A stretch of DNA of 64,000 nucleotides from Dinoroseobacter sp049800775. Its GTDB lineage: Bacteria > Pseudomonadota > Alphaproteobacteria > Rhodobacterales > Rhodobacteraceae. Shown here one piece after another: positions 25,381-33,337 of the stretch (positions are counted from its first letter, which is position 1; each line of letters opens with the position of its first letter). The stretch spans positions 26,609-90,608 of the forward strand of contig NZ_JBNAFR010000013.1 in NCBI RefSeq assembly GCF_049800775.1. Direction: 5' to 3'. Position numbers and translations under genes: made by a program. The notes under the pieces were generated by a model. The model made no database searches. It saw only the letters and a program-made list of their open reading frames with translations, and was not told the origin of the DNA.

Positions 25381-26526
25381 TTAGCCCAAAGCCTGATCGA
25401 GATCGCGCCACAGATCTTCGGGCGCTTCGATTCCCACCGAGAGCCGGAGGAGGGTTTCGGGGATGCCGGTATTCGGCTCGATGCTCTGGCGGTGTTCCAC
25501 AAGGCTTTCCACACCGCCGAGCGAGGTCGCGCGCTGGAACAGGCGAAGCCGTCCCGCCACGTCCAGCGCGTCCTGACGGCTGCCGCGCACGAGGACGGAG
25601 AGGAGCCCACCAAAGCCGCCGCGCATCTGGCCGACCGCGATATCATGGCCCCGGTGACCGGGCAGGCCGGGATAGAACACCTCCGTCACGCGGGCATCGG
25701 TGGCGAGCCGTTGGGCCAGATCCAAGGCGCTGGCGCTCATGCGCGCCACCCGCAAGGGCAGGGTGCGCATGCCCCGCAGCAACAGCCAGGCCTCGAACGG
25801 GCCGAGGATCGCGCCTGCGTCATGGCGGTCCATGGCGATGGCCTGCCATTGCGGATGCTCCGGGTCGCGGGTCACGAGCGCCCCGGCCAGCACATCGGAA
25901 TGCCCGTTGATGCCCTTCGTGGCCGAATGCATCACGAGATCCGCGCCCAGCGTCAGGGGCTGTGTCAGGACCGGCGTGCTGGCCGTGCTGTCCACCACCA
26001 ACCGCGCGCCCGCGGCATGGGCGGCCTCAGCGGCGGCGCGGATATCCACGGTCTTGAGCCAGGGGTTGGACGGGGTTTCCACAAAGACGAGATCCGGGTC
26101 ATGGGCTGTGCAGGCGGCCTGCAGGGCCTGGGTGTCGGCGGCATCCACCTCCAGCAGGGACAGCCCGCGCCGGGCGCAGAAATCGCGCACCCATTTCGTC
26201 GTGCCCCAGTAGATTCCCGACTGCAGGATCACCCGGGCCCCGCCGGGCAGGCTGCGAAACACCGCCGCAGTGGCCGCCATGCCCGAGGGGAAGGCGAGGG
26301 CCGCTTCCCCCTGTTCCAGCCGCGCGAGCAGGGTTTCGACCGCGCGGAGCGCCTCGCTGTCATCGCGGCTATAGATATTGGCCGGGTTGATCAGGTCGTA
26401 ATTCGGATCGCGCAGAAAGGTCGTCGCGGGCTGGATCGGAGGCACGACCCCGGCCGAAGCCGTGTCGGTGGCACCACCGCCATGGGCGGCGAGGGTCGCG
26501 GGATCCAGATCGTCGGGCAGGGACAT
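25381..26526 (-). CDS. Cys/Met-metabolism PLP-dependent enzyme (cystathionine gamma-synthase family)
   Basis: The 381-aa fold-type I PLP enzyme has 'FPSGMAATAAVFRSL' (phosphate-binding), Asp179 in 'LVVDSTAST', and the PLP lysine Lys204 in 'VMHSATKGINGHSDVLAGA'. The C-terminal part has 'SLGGVESLVEHRQSIEP', where most gamma-synthases have 'EHPASMTH', so substrate recognition may differ. The family covers cystathionine gamma-synthase, gamma- and beta-lyases, and O-acyl-homoserine sulfhydrylases. It lies 15 bp after the phosphotransferase gene in a minus-strand run with an acyl-CoA dehydrogenase, an unusual setting for a methionine gene. Confidence 0.85.
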   Translation of the reverse strand: MSLPDDLDPATLAAHGGGATDTASAGVVPPIQPATTFLRDPNYDLINPANIYSRDDSEALRAVETLLARLEQGEAALAFPSGMAATAAVFRSLPGGARVILQSGIYWGTTKWVRDFCARRGLSLLEVDAADTQALQAACTAHDPDLVFVETPSNPWLKTVDIRAAAEAAHAAGARLVVDSTASTPVLTQPLTLGADLVMHSATKGINGHSDVLAGALVTRDPEHPQWQAIAMDRHDAGAILGPFEAWLLLRGMRTLPLRVARMSASALDLAQRLATDARVTEVFYPGLPGHRGHDIAVGQMRGGFGGLLSVLVRGSRQDALDVAGRLRLFQRATSLGGVESLVEHRQSIEPNTGIPETLLRLSVGIEAPEDLWRDLDQALG

Positions 26527-26541
26527 GGGAGGGCTCCGGTC

Positions 26542-27558
26542 TCAGAAACTCAGGTCGGTCACGGCCAGCCCGCGCCGAGCAAAGGCGCGCGCCAGCGGGG
26601 CAAGATCGGCGGCGTCGCGATCCGCGGCACTGCCCGCCGCCGCCCGGTCGGCAATGCCCACGAAGATCACGGCGAAGCGGAACATGGCAAAGGCCACGTG
26701 GAAGGGCCGCAGGGGCGCGGTGGTTGGCGCGGTTTCGTGATAGACGGCGACGAACGCGTCCATCCGGGGCAGGGCCTCGGCCGCCAGATCGAGCCCGAGG
26801 ATCCCGCCATATTCTCCCGGGGCCGAATGCCAGGCCATGCAGGCAAAGCCCAGATCGGCCAGCGGGTGGCCGAGGGTGGACAGCTCCCAGTCCAGCACGG
26901 CGATCACCCGGGGCGCGGTCGGGTGGAGCATCATGTTCCCCATGCGGAAATCCCCATGGGCGATGGCGACGGCCCCGTCATCCTCGGGCATCGCCGCGCT
27001 CAGCCAGTCGCGCAACGCGTCGAGTTCCGGGATGGGATCGGCGGCGGAGGCGGCGTATTGCCGGGACCAGCGCGACATCTGCCGCTGGAAGTAGTCGCCG
27101 GGCCGTCCGTAATCGCCGAGGCCAACCGCGTCAGGCCGCACCGCATGGAGCCGCCCCAGCGTGCGCGCCATGTCGCGCAGCGCAGGTCCCCGATCCGCCG
27201 GGGCCAGCTCGGGCAGGGCATAGGTCGGGCAGACCCGCCCCTCCAGCCGGGCCATCACGTAGAAGGGCGTGCCGAGCAGGACGGCGTCGGGCTCAAAGGC
27301 CAACGCCTCGGGGACCGGCACCTCGGTATCGGCCAGGGCGCGCAGCACGCGGAATTCGCGATCCACCGCATGGGCCCCTTTCAGGAGCGGCCCGGGTGGC
27401 TGTTTGCGCAGGACGAGGCGGCGGTCCCCATGGGTGACGTAGAAGGTCGGGTTGGATTGCCCGCCGCTGATCCGCGTGATCTCGGGCGGGGTGTCCGCCG
27501 GGCCGAACTGCCGGTCGCACCAGCGCCGGAGTGCTGTGGGATCAAACTCGAGGCTCAT
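26542..27558 (-). CDS. Phosphotransferase family protein (APH / ACAD10-like kinase)
   Basis: The 338-aa aminoglycoside-phosphotransferase-fold kinase shows 'SGGQSNPTFYVTHGDRRLVL' (nucleotide loop), the catalytic Brenner motif 'AIAHGDFRMGNMMLHP' and the metal-binding 'VIAVLDWELSTLGHPLADLG'. Homologues sit beside or are fused to acyl-CoA dehydrogenases (ACAD10/11), where they phosphorylate 4-hydroxyacyl-CoAs as a first step in their degradation. Here the gene overlaps the acyl-CoA dehydrogenase stop by 4 bp, so the same pairing holds. It is not an antibiotic-resistance enzyme by this context. Confidence 0.9.
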   Translation of the reverse strand: MSLEFDPTALRRWCDRQFGPADTPPEITRISGGQSNPTFYVTHGDRRLVLRKQPPGPLLKGAHAVDREFRVLRALADTEVPVPEALAFEPDAVLLGTPFYVMARLEGRVCPTYALPELAPADRGPALRDMARTLGRLHAVRPDAVGLGDYGRPGDYFQRQMSRWSRQYAASAADPIPELDALRDWLSAAMPEDDGAVAIAHGDFRMGNMMLHPTAPRVIAVLDWELSTLGHPLADLGFACMAWHSAPGEYGGILGLDLAAEALPRMDAFVAVYHETAPTTAPLRPFHVAFAMFRFAVIFVGIADRAAAGSAADRDAADLAPLARAFARRGLAVTDLSF

Positions 27559-28763
27559 GGGGCCGCGACCGGCCAGCGCCAGAAGTCGCGCCCCTCCTCG
27601 GTCAGAACCCGGTTCAGGACCATGCGGTGGACCTCATCCGCGCCATCCACCAGCCTGGCCTGCCGCGCATAGCGGTAGATCCATTCGAGCACCGTGTCCT
27701 TGGAATAGCCCCGCGCGCCATTGATCTGGATCGCCGTATCAGCGGCCTCGTGGAGCAGGTTCGCCACATGGACCTTGGCCATGGAGACCTCCTTGCGGGC
27801 AAAGCTACCCTGATCGATCTCCCACGCGGCTTTCATGGTCAAAAGCCGCCCGATTTCGATATCCATGGCGAGCTTGCCGAGCATGAGCTGGATGCTCTCG
27901 CGGTCAGCGAGGCGCACGCCGAACCCCTCGCGCTCCGCGGCATAGGCGGTGGCAATCTCGACGCAGCGTTTGGCCAGACCGAGCCAGCGCATGCAATGGG
28001 TGAGCCGTGCGGGGCCGAGCCGGGTCTGGGTCACCTTCATCCCGCGCCCTTCGGCCATCAGCACATTGTCCTCGTGGATCTCGAGCCCTTCGAAGATCAG
28101 TTCGCAATGACCGCCATGTTCTTCGGGGCCCATGATCGGAATGCGCCGCTCGATCCGCCAGCCGGGCTGGTCCGCGTCGAACAGAAACGCCGTATGCCCC
28201 CGTTTCGGGTCGTCCGAGCTGCGCGCCAGCAGGATGAAATGCTGCGCCTCGGCAGCGCCGGTGATGTACCATTTATGGCCATAAACCACATAGGTGTCGC
28301 CGCGCTTTTCGGCCCGGGTCCGCATCATGCCCGGATCGGAGCCGCCGCCGGGATGCGGCTCGGTCATGGCAAAGGCCGAGCGCACCGCGCCGTCGATGAT
28401 CGGCTGCAGCCAGCGGTCTTGCTGGGCTGGCGTGCCGAGCTTTGCCAGAACGGCCATGTTCCCATCATCGGGCGCGGCGCAGTTGAAACAGACCGGACCG
28501 AAGATCGAGCGGTTGGCCTCTTCGTAGAAGACCGCCCGGGACACGGTGTCGAGGGCCATGCCGCCCCGGTCGCGCGGCGCTTGCGGGGCCCAGAGCCCGG
28601 CGGCCTTGGCCTTGGCACGCACGTTGTCCAACACCGGCAGGGCGATGTTCTCATGGGCGTCGAAATTGGCGCGATCGGCCTCGAGCGGCAGGATCTCCTC
28701 CGCGACAAAGGCCGCGACCCGGGCGCGCAACGCCTCCAGCTCGCTGGGCAGCTGAAACTCCAT
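27555..28763 (-). CDS. Acyl-CoA dehydrogenase (ACAD10/11-like)
   Basis: This 402-aa FAD enzyme has the full acyl-CoA dehydrogenase layout: N-terminal helical domain, middle strand domain ('AFAMTEPHPGGGSDPGMMRT', 'YVVYGHKWYITGAAEAQHFI') and a C-terminal four-helix domain ('AAWEIDQGSFARKEVSMAKV', 'NGARGYSKDTVLEWIYRYAR'). It introduces the alpha-beta double bond in an acyl-CoA. With the coupled ACAD10-like kinase, it probably degrades hydroxylated or unusual fatty acids rather than straight chains. A perfect inverted repeat lies 46 bp upstream of its ATG. Confidence 0.92.
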   Translation of the reverse strand: MEFQLPSELEALRARVAAFVAEEILPLEADRANFDAHENIALPVLDNVRAKAKAAGLWAPQAPRDRGGMALDTVSRAVFYEEANRSIFGPVCFNCAAPDDGNMAVLAKLGTPAQQDRWLQPIIDGAVRSAFAMTEPHPGGGSDPGMMRTRAEKRGDTYVVYGHKWYITGAAEAQHFILLARSSDDPKRGHTAFLFDADQPGWRIERRIPIMGPEEHGGHCELIFEGLEIHEDNVLMAEGRGMKVTQTRLGPARLTHCMRWLGLAKRCVEIATAYAAEREGFGVRLADRESIQLMLGKLAMDIEIGRLLTMKAAWEIDQGSFARKEVSMAKVHVANLLHEAADTAIQINGARGYSKDTVLEWIYRYARQARLVDGADEVHRMVLNRVLTEEGRDFWRWPVAAP

Positions 28764-28808
28764 CTCGATCCTCCCTCAGTGATCCCCGGGCCTCTGACGG
28801 GCCTGATC

Positions 28809-28825
28809 TGCGGGAAATTCCCGCA
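28809..28825. promoter_or_regulatory. Perfect palindrome TGCGGGAA-A-TTCCCGCA
   Basis: The 8-bp arms are separated by one base in the divergent region between the acyl-CoA dehydrogenase (start 28763) and brkB (start 28943). At -46 from the acyl-CoA dehydrogenase ATG, it is well placed as a repressor site for that operon. Confidence 0.5.
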
Positions 28826-28942
28826 CTGCGGCAGTTTACCCATGGGCGAGGGGATGCAAACCCCACCCGTGACGCTTGACCTCGCGGCACGGAGCGCGTC
28901 CCCTAGCGCGCAGGAGCTTGACCCATCCCGGAGGCGCGCCCC

Positions 28943-29866
28943 ATGCCCGTTTTATTCAAACATGACCGATCCCAGTGGTTCGCGGCCCTGAAGGCCGTGG
29001 GCGGCAAGATCGATGACTGGAACCTGGGCCTGATCTCGGCGGGGGTGGCGTTTTACGGGTTGCTGGCGATCTTTCCGGCGCTGGCGGCGGTGATCGCGAT
29101 CTGGGGGCTGGTGGCCGATCCGCTGGTGGTGGACCAGCAGATGGCGCTCTTGGCCAATATCATGCCCGGGGATGCCTATCACCTGATCGATGCACAGATC
29201 GATGCGCTGACCCATACAACCTCGGCCACGCTCGGAAAGGCGACCATCATCTCGATCCTCGCGGCGCTCTGGTCCACCCGGGCCGGGGTGAGCGCGCTGA
29301 TGCGCGGGCTGAACGCGATCTATGGCACGCCGAACCGCAAGAGTTGGCGCCACTACCTGGCGGCGCTGTCGCTGACTGGTGTGCTGGTTCTGGTGGCGCT
29401 GGTCGCGCTGACGGCGGTGGTGGTCACGCCCATCGTTCTGTCCTTCTTGCCGCTCGGGCCCTGGGCCGAGCTGGCACTGCGGTTGGCGCGCTGGATCGTG
29501 GCGATCGGCGTGCTGCTGGCCGGGCTGGCCATCGTCTATCGCTACGGCCCGAACCGGAGCTGCGTGCGCATGCGGTGGCTGACGCCGGGGGCACTGGCGG
29601 TGGTGGTGCTCTGGGCGGCGGCTTCGCTGGGCTTCAGCTTCTACCTGTCGAATTTTGGCAATTACAACGAGGTTTACGGCTCGATCGGCGCGGTGATCGC
29701 GTTGCTGATGTGGCTCTATATCAGCTCGTTCCTCCTGCTTCTCGGAGGCGGGCTGAATGTCGAGCTGGAGCAGCGCGCCGGGATCGGGCCGCAGGTTCAG
29801 GCCCCGCCTGGCGCGCCCGCCGCGGGTCTAATCAAAGACGATGACGTTACGGCGGGCCTGTCCTGA
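28943..29866 (+). CDS. YihY/BrkB family inner-membrane protein
   Basis: The 307-aa membrane protein has about six transmembrane segments. 'AGVAFYGLLAIFPALAAVIAI', 'STRAGVSALMRGLNAIYGTP' and 'NFGNYNEVYGSIGAVIALLM' are the conserved stretches of the BrkB family (formerly misnamed ribonuclease BN). Its molecular function is unsettled; transport or envelope roles have been proposed. The start at 28943 has GGAGG upstream. Its 3' end overlaps the convergent alcohol dehydrogenase gene by 39 bp. Confidence 0.9.
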   Translation: MPVLFKHDRSQWFAALKAVGGKIDDWNLGLISAGVAFYGLLAIFPALAAVIAIWGLVADPLVVDQQMALLANIMPGDAYHLIDAQIDALTHTTSATLGKATIISILAALWSTRAGVSALMRGLNAIYGTPNRKSWRHYLAALSLTGVLVLVALVALTAVVVTPIVLSFLPLGPWAELALRLARWIVAIGVLLAGLAIVYRYGPNRSCVRMRWLTPGALAVVVLWAAASLGFSFYLSNFGNYNEVYGSIGAVIALLMWLYISSFLLLLGGGLNVELEQRAGIGPQVQAPPGAPAAGLIKDDDVTAGLS

Positions 29867-30913
29867 GTTTGTGTCCGCGATTGCGGCGTTGATCTGGTCC
29901 AGCGACCAGCGTCCCGAGATCAGCGGCTCCAGCATCAAGCGCCCCTGACGCCAGAGATCGACCATCCAGGGGATGTCCCGCGCCAGCACCGTGTCGCCCA
30001 TCATCGAGCCGCGCAGATCCTGTCCGCACATGGCAAGGATCACCGGTTCATAGCGCGCAGTCTCGCCGGAATGGGGCATACCGACCATGACCATCCGTCC
30101 ACCGCGTGCAAGGTACCGTGGGGCGGTGTCATAGACCGCCGTCGCGCCCACGGTCACAAAGACCGCATCCGCCCCGCGCCCGGTCACCGCGCGGGCCAGC
30201 GCCCAGGGTTTCTCGGCGCTGGCGAGGATGACATCCGTCGCGCCAAAATCGCGGGCCTCGTCGAGCTTGCGCGGCAGCAGGTCCACCGCGATGATCCGCG
30301 CTGCGCCCGCCAATCGCGCGCCCTGGATCACGTTGAGCCCGACCCCGCCCGCACCGATCACCACGACGGTCTCGCCCACGCGGACCTGTCCGCTCTGAAC
30401 CACTGCGCCGACCCCCGTGGTCACGCTGCAGGCCAGCAGGCAGGCGGCCTCGAGAGGTATATCCGCAGGCAGCGGGGCGAGCTGGGCCGGGGTGACCAGC
30501 ACCGCTTCGGCAAAGGCCCCGCAGGCAAGGCCCTGGGCCACGGCCTGTCCATCGGGCAGGTGCAGGGGCGCGGGCAGATTGGGCGGCGTCTCGCAGGTCG
30601 CGGGGTGCGCCGCACTGCAGGAGGGGCAGGTGCCGCAGCTCCGCAGGAGCGTGACCAGCACCGGGTCGCCGATGCTGTAGCCGTTCACGCCCGGGCCGAG
30701 GGCCGAGACATGGCCCGCCGCCTCATGGCCATAGATCGCGGGCAGGGCACCGCCCCAAGCGCCTTCGGCGTAAGAGATGTCCGAGTGGCAGAGCGCCACG
30801 GCACCCAGGGTGACCTCGACCTCGCCGGGACCGGGCGCGCGCAGATGGACGGTTTCTACCGAAAGGGGCGCGCCGAAGGCATGGCAGACAGCGGCGCGGA
30901 TCGGGCGGCTCAT
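29828..30913 (-). CDS. Zinc-dependent alcohol dehydrogenase
   Basis: The 361-aa medium-chain dehydrogenase has catalytic zinc ligands Cys42 ('ALCHSDISYAEG') and His63-Glu64 ('YGHEAAGHVS'), plus the 'LLACSVTTGVGAVVQSG' cysteine. Structural zinc is held by Cys93, Cys96, Cys99 and Cys107 in 'LLRSCGTCPSCSAAHPATC'. NAD binds at 'VVVIGAGGVGLNVIQGA'. It resembles class III-like and aryl/benzyl alcohol dehydrogenases. It lies 7 bp after the MFS transporter gene on the same strand, so the two are one unit. The substrate is unknown. Confidence 0.92.
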   Translation of the reverse strand: MSRPIRAAVCHAFGAPLSVETVHLRAPGPGEVEVTLGAVALCHSDISYAEGAWGGALPAIYGHEAAGHVSALGPGVNGYSIGDPVLVTLLRSCGTCPSCSAAHPATCETPPNLPAPLHLPDGQAVAQGLACGAFAEAVLVTPAQLAPLPADIPLEAACLLACSVTTGVGAVVQSGQVRVGETVVVIGAGGVGLNVIQGARLAGAARIIAVDLLPRKLDEARDFGATDVILASAEKPWALARAVTGRGADAVFVTVGATAVYDTAPRYLARGGRMVMVGMPHSGETARYEPVILAMCGQDLRGSMMGDTVLARDIPWMVDLWRQGRLMLEPLISGRWSLDQINAAIADTNSGQARRNVIVFD

Positions 30914-30920
30914 GGCGGGC

Positions 30921-32132
30921 TCAGACCGCGGCGCTCAGGGCGCGGCGGGGCAGGAAAATTCCGAGGCAGAGCGCCATGATCGCCATGGACAGGAAGAACG
31001 GCGCGCCGGGCTGATTGATCCCGATCTCGGCATCTGTTGCGAGAAAGAAGATCTGGGTCATGACCAGCGGGGACAGGATCGCCGCCACGGATCGGAAGGA
31101 GGAGACGAGGCCCTGAAGCTCGCCTTGCTGGTCCGCGCCGGCGGTCTGGGACATCTTGCCCTGCAGGGCCGGGGTGACCACCGCGCCAAGGGCTGTGAGC
31201 GGGGTCAGCAGCAGCGCCAGCGCACCGGAAGTGACCAGCCCGAGGGCCGCGAAGGCACAGAAATTAAACACGAATCCGTAGAGGATCACCCGCGTTTCCC
31301 CGAACTTGGGCAGGATGATCCGGATCAGCCCGCCCTGCACGATGGCGATGGCCACGCCAAAGAGCCCGAGGGAGAGGCCGACCATGCCCGGCTCCCATCC
31401 GAACCGCGCGCGGGTGAAATAGGCCCAGATCGCCGGATAGATGAAAAACGCGAATTCATAGAGGAAGAAGAGCGCCAGATATCCCTTTAATCCCGGGAGC
31501 TTACCGAGATGTTTGAAGGCGCCCAGCGGGTTGGCGCGGCGCCATTCGAAGGGGCGGCGGATGGCGTCGGTGACGGTTTCGGGCAGCACGAAATACCCGA
31601 GGATCAGGTTGAAACTGGCCAGCGCGGCGGCGGCATAGAAGGGGGCGCGGGTCCCGAACTCCCCCAGCGCGCCGCCGATCAGTGGGCCGACCACGAAGCC
31701 GATCCCGAAAGCCGCACCAACAAGGCCGAAATTCTTGGACTTGTCCTCAGACTTGGAGATGTCGGCGATGAAGGCGGTCGCCGTGGATTGGGTGGCCGCC
31801 GCGACCCCGCCCACTATCCGCGCCACCAAGAGGAGCCAGATCGACCCGGCAAAGGCCATGACCATGTAGTCGGCGGCCATAACTGCCAAGGAAACCAAAA
31901 GGATAGGGCGGCGGCCATAGCGGTCCGAGAGGCTGCCGATGGTCGGCCCACAGAGGAATTGCATCACCGCAAAAGAGGTCGAAAGCACCCCGCCCCAGAT
32001 CGCGGCTTGTCCCAACGTGCCGCCGCTCAACTCGCCGATCAGGTCCGGCAGGATGGGCAGGATGAGACCGATGCCCATGGCGTCGATCACCAGCGTGATG
32101 AGGATGAACACGAAAGGCAGACGAGAGGACAT
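30921..32132 (-). CDS. MFS transporter, TetA/TCR-like
   Basis: The 403-aa inner-membrane protein has 12 hydrophobic segments. The first loop carries MFS motif A ('GSLSDRYGRRPILL'), and the N-terminal 'FILITLVIDAMGIGLILPIL' and 'PFYAAAALASFNLILGYFVLPE' are typical of the tetracycline-efflux TCR/Tet family. Relatives export many compounds, so drug resistance cannot be assumed. It precedes the alcohol dehydrogenase gene in one operon, which suggests export of a related metabolite. A large inverted repeat 42-67 bp upstream of the start is probably its repressor site. Confidence 0.9.
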   Translation of the reverse strand: MSSRLPFVFILITLVIDAMGIGLILPILPDLIGELSGGTLGQAAIWGGVLSTSFAVMQFLCGPTIGSLSDRYGRRPILLVSLAVMAADYMVMAFAGSIWLLLVARIVGGVAAATQSTATAFIADISKSEDKSKNFGLVGAAFGIGFVVGPLIGGALGEFGTRAPFYAAAALASFNLILGYFVLPETVTDAIRRPFEWRRANPLGAFKHLGKLPGLKGYLALFFLYEFAFFIYPAIWAYFTRARFGWEPGMVGLSLGLFGVAIAIVQGGLIRIILPKFGETRVILYGFVFNFCAFAALGLVTSGALALLLTPLTALGAVVTPALQGKMSQTAGADQQGELQGLVSSFRSVAAILSPLVMTQIFFLATDAEIGINQPGAPFFLSMAIMALCLGIFLPRRALSAAV

Positions 32133-32173
32133 GGAGGCTCCGGGGGCAATGGGGCCAAGCCTATCCTAGCGCG

Positions 32174-32199
32174 AAACTGTAAGCAATAGTTTACAGTTT
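32174..32199. promoter_or_regulatory. Palindrome AAACTGTAA-N8-TTACAGTTT
   Basis: Perfect 9-bp arms separated by 8 bp lie upstream of the MFS/alcohol dehydrogenase operon. The size and AT-rich arms are typical of TetR/MarR-type operators controlling efflux pumps. No such regulator gene is adjacent, so it would act from elsewhere. Confidence 0.55.
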
Positions 32200-32475
32200 T
32201 GCTCCAAGTGTAAGCTCAAGATGACAGGTGCGCGCCCGCCCGGATCTCTCAATTCAACGCCCCAAGACCCCGCCCGACAGCCGTCGGCATCTTGTCGGCC
32301 TTGCGTCGGACACCTGTCGGGCAAGTGTCGGGCACCTGCGCGCGGTCGGGCAAGACCCGGTTAAACTTTCAAGCGGGGCGCAGGTTCGGAACGCGCTCAG
32401 ATTGACCAGATTTGACCGACCATTATGCTCCGTTTCACAGGATGATGGTATTCGGATGCGAGAGAGATAGGCGCT
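32200..32475. other. Intergenic region with repeated TCGGG elements
   Basis: This stretch separates the MFS operon from the orphan gene. Between about 32268 and 32356 the words GTCGG or TCGGG recur many times at irregular spacing, including an inverted pair CCGAC/GTCGG near 32273-32285. After about 32395 the base composition becomes AT-richer toward the orphan gene. An 80-codon reading frame here (32228-32470) has no coding character. Confidence 0.4.
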
Positions 32476-33021
32476 TTGAGATCAATTTTTGACCGCTTCT
32501 TTAGGAAGCTAAGAGAACACAGAAATGACCTTAAGGAAGCAGATGGGATAACGGCTTTCAAATCCAATGATGAGGACGTGATAGCGACCGGTTTCCCTCT
32601 AGTACCGGACGGCTATCACCTCCAGCACGTTGGCAAAACTGTGCAAGGCAATGGGTATTGGATTGATGTTCAACGCGCTTCTGAAGGTGAGGGCACACGC
32701 GATTTCGTTGCTGCCTATGTATTTGATGAGAAGGGAAATCTAATTCATTCTGAAGTGGTCGACCGAGGACTTCGCAACGATAGCCCGGCGAAGGATCTCG
32801 GAGAAACCATAAGGAAACTGAAGAAAAAAATCGATGCCAAGAATGTCACGGAAATTCTAGTGAAGCCGTTTTCTGTCCCTTTCCACGGGTATATTTTTGG
32901 ACTTGTTGTTCGTGAAGCTGAGGATGGCGAAGCGGTATCTGAGGACACGATTATTGACGCCATGCCAGGGCACACACTGATGTTCTACGGGCCTTGGAGC
33001 CTGTGCAACTACGACAGTTGA
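32476..33021 (+). CDS. AT-rich orphan gene, protein of unknown function
   Basis: The 181-aa predicted protein begins at a TTG codon ('MRSIFDRFFRKLREHRNDLK') preceded by a GAGAGA ribosome site. It has no signal peptide or membrane segment; it looks soluble with mixed strands and helices ('GYHLQHVGKTVQGNGYWIDV', 'RDFVAAYVFDEKGNLIHSEV', 'TIRKLKKKIDAKNVTEILVK'). I recognise no family. The gene is clearly richer in A and T, uses codons such as aaa, att and gat freely, and ends abruptly where GC-rich sequence resumes. These are marks of recent transfer. No integrase or repeat flanks were seen. Confidence 0.7.
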   Translation: MRSIFDRFFRKLREHRNDLKEADGITAFKSNDEDVIATGFPLVPDGYHLQHVGKTVQGNGYWIDVQRASEGEGTRDFVAAYVFDEKGNLIHSEVVDRGLRNDSPAKDLGETIRKLKKKIDAKNVTEILVKPFSVPFHGYIFGLVVREAEDGEAVSEDTIIDAMPGHTLMFYGPWSLCNYDS

Positions 33022-33337
33022 GCGCGTTCAAGCCTGCTGCCTCGGCACTTGATCTGAAAGTTAGAAGGGTCCCGCGGTTCTCCATTTGCTGCTGACGCAT
33101 CTCGTACCCGTTGCGGTCTGGCTTGCAGGAGATGCGTCCGCAGGGGCCTCGGGGTTTCGCCTTTGAATGCGCCAAGGTCCGGCGGCGCTCAAGAGAGCCG
33201 AAGGCGTGTTTTGGCAAGGTATGCGTCGCGTCCGCATGTTCGCGAGGCCGCGGGGTCAAGGGGGCGTCCGGCGGTCGGGTGTGGGACGGCGCCCGAGCTA
33301 GGTCGGGGTGTCGTCCGGTGCTGGGGCGCGCGTCGGG
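33022..33337. other. Non-coding region after the orphan gene
   Basis: This 316-bp spacer runs between the orphan gene and the enol-lactonase gene. GC-rich composition returns within about 100 bp. I see no convincing gene, RNA or terminator in it. Confidence 0.4.

Noticed and set aside
26542..27558. Reading the APH-fold gene as an antibiotic-resistance gene
   Set aside because: Its 4-bp coupling to an acyl-CoA dehydrogenase and its ACAD10-like motifs fit a hydroxyacyl-CoA kinase.
30921..32132. Calling the MFS gene a tetracycline-resistance determinant
   Set aside because: Family resemblance alone does not give the substrate. It is in an operon with an alcohol dehydrogenase and shows no mobile context.
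32228..32470. An 80-codon frame before the orphan gene
   Set aside because: There is no ribosome site or family match, and the composition is that of the repeat-rich spacer.
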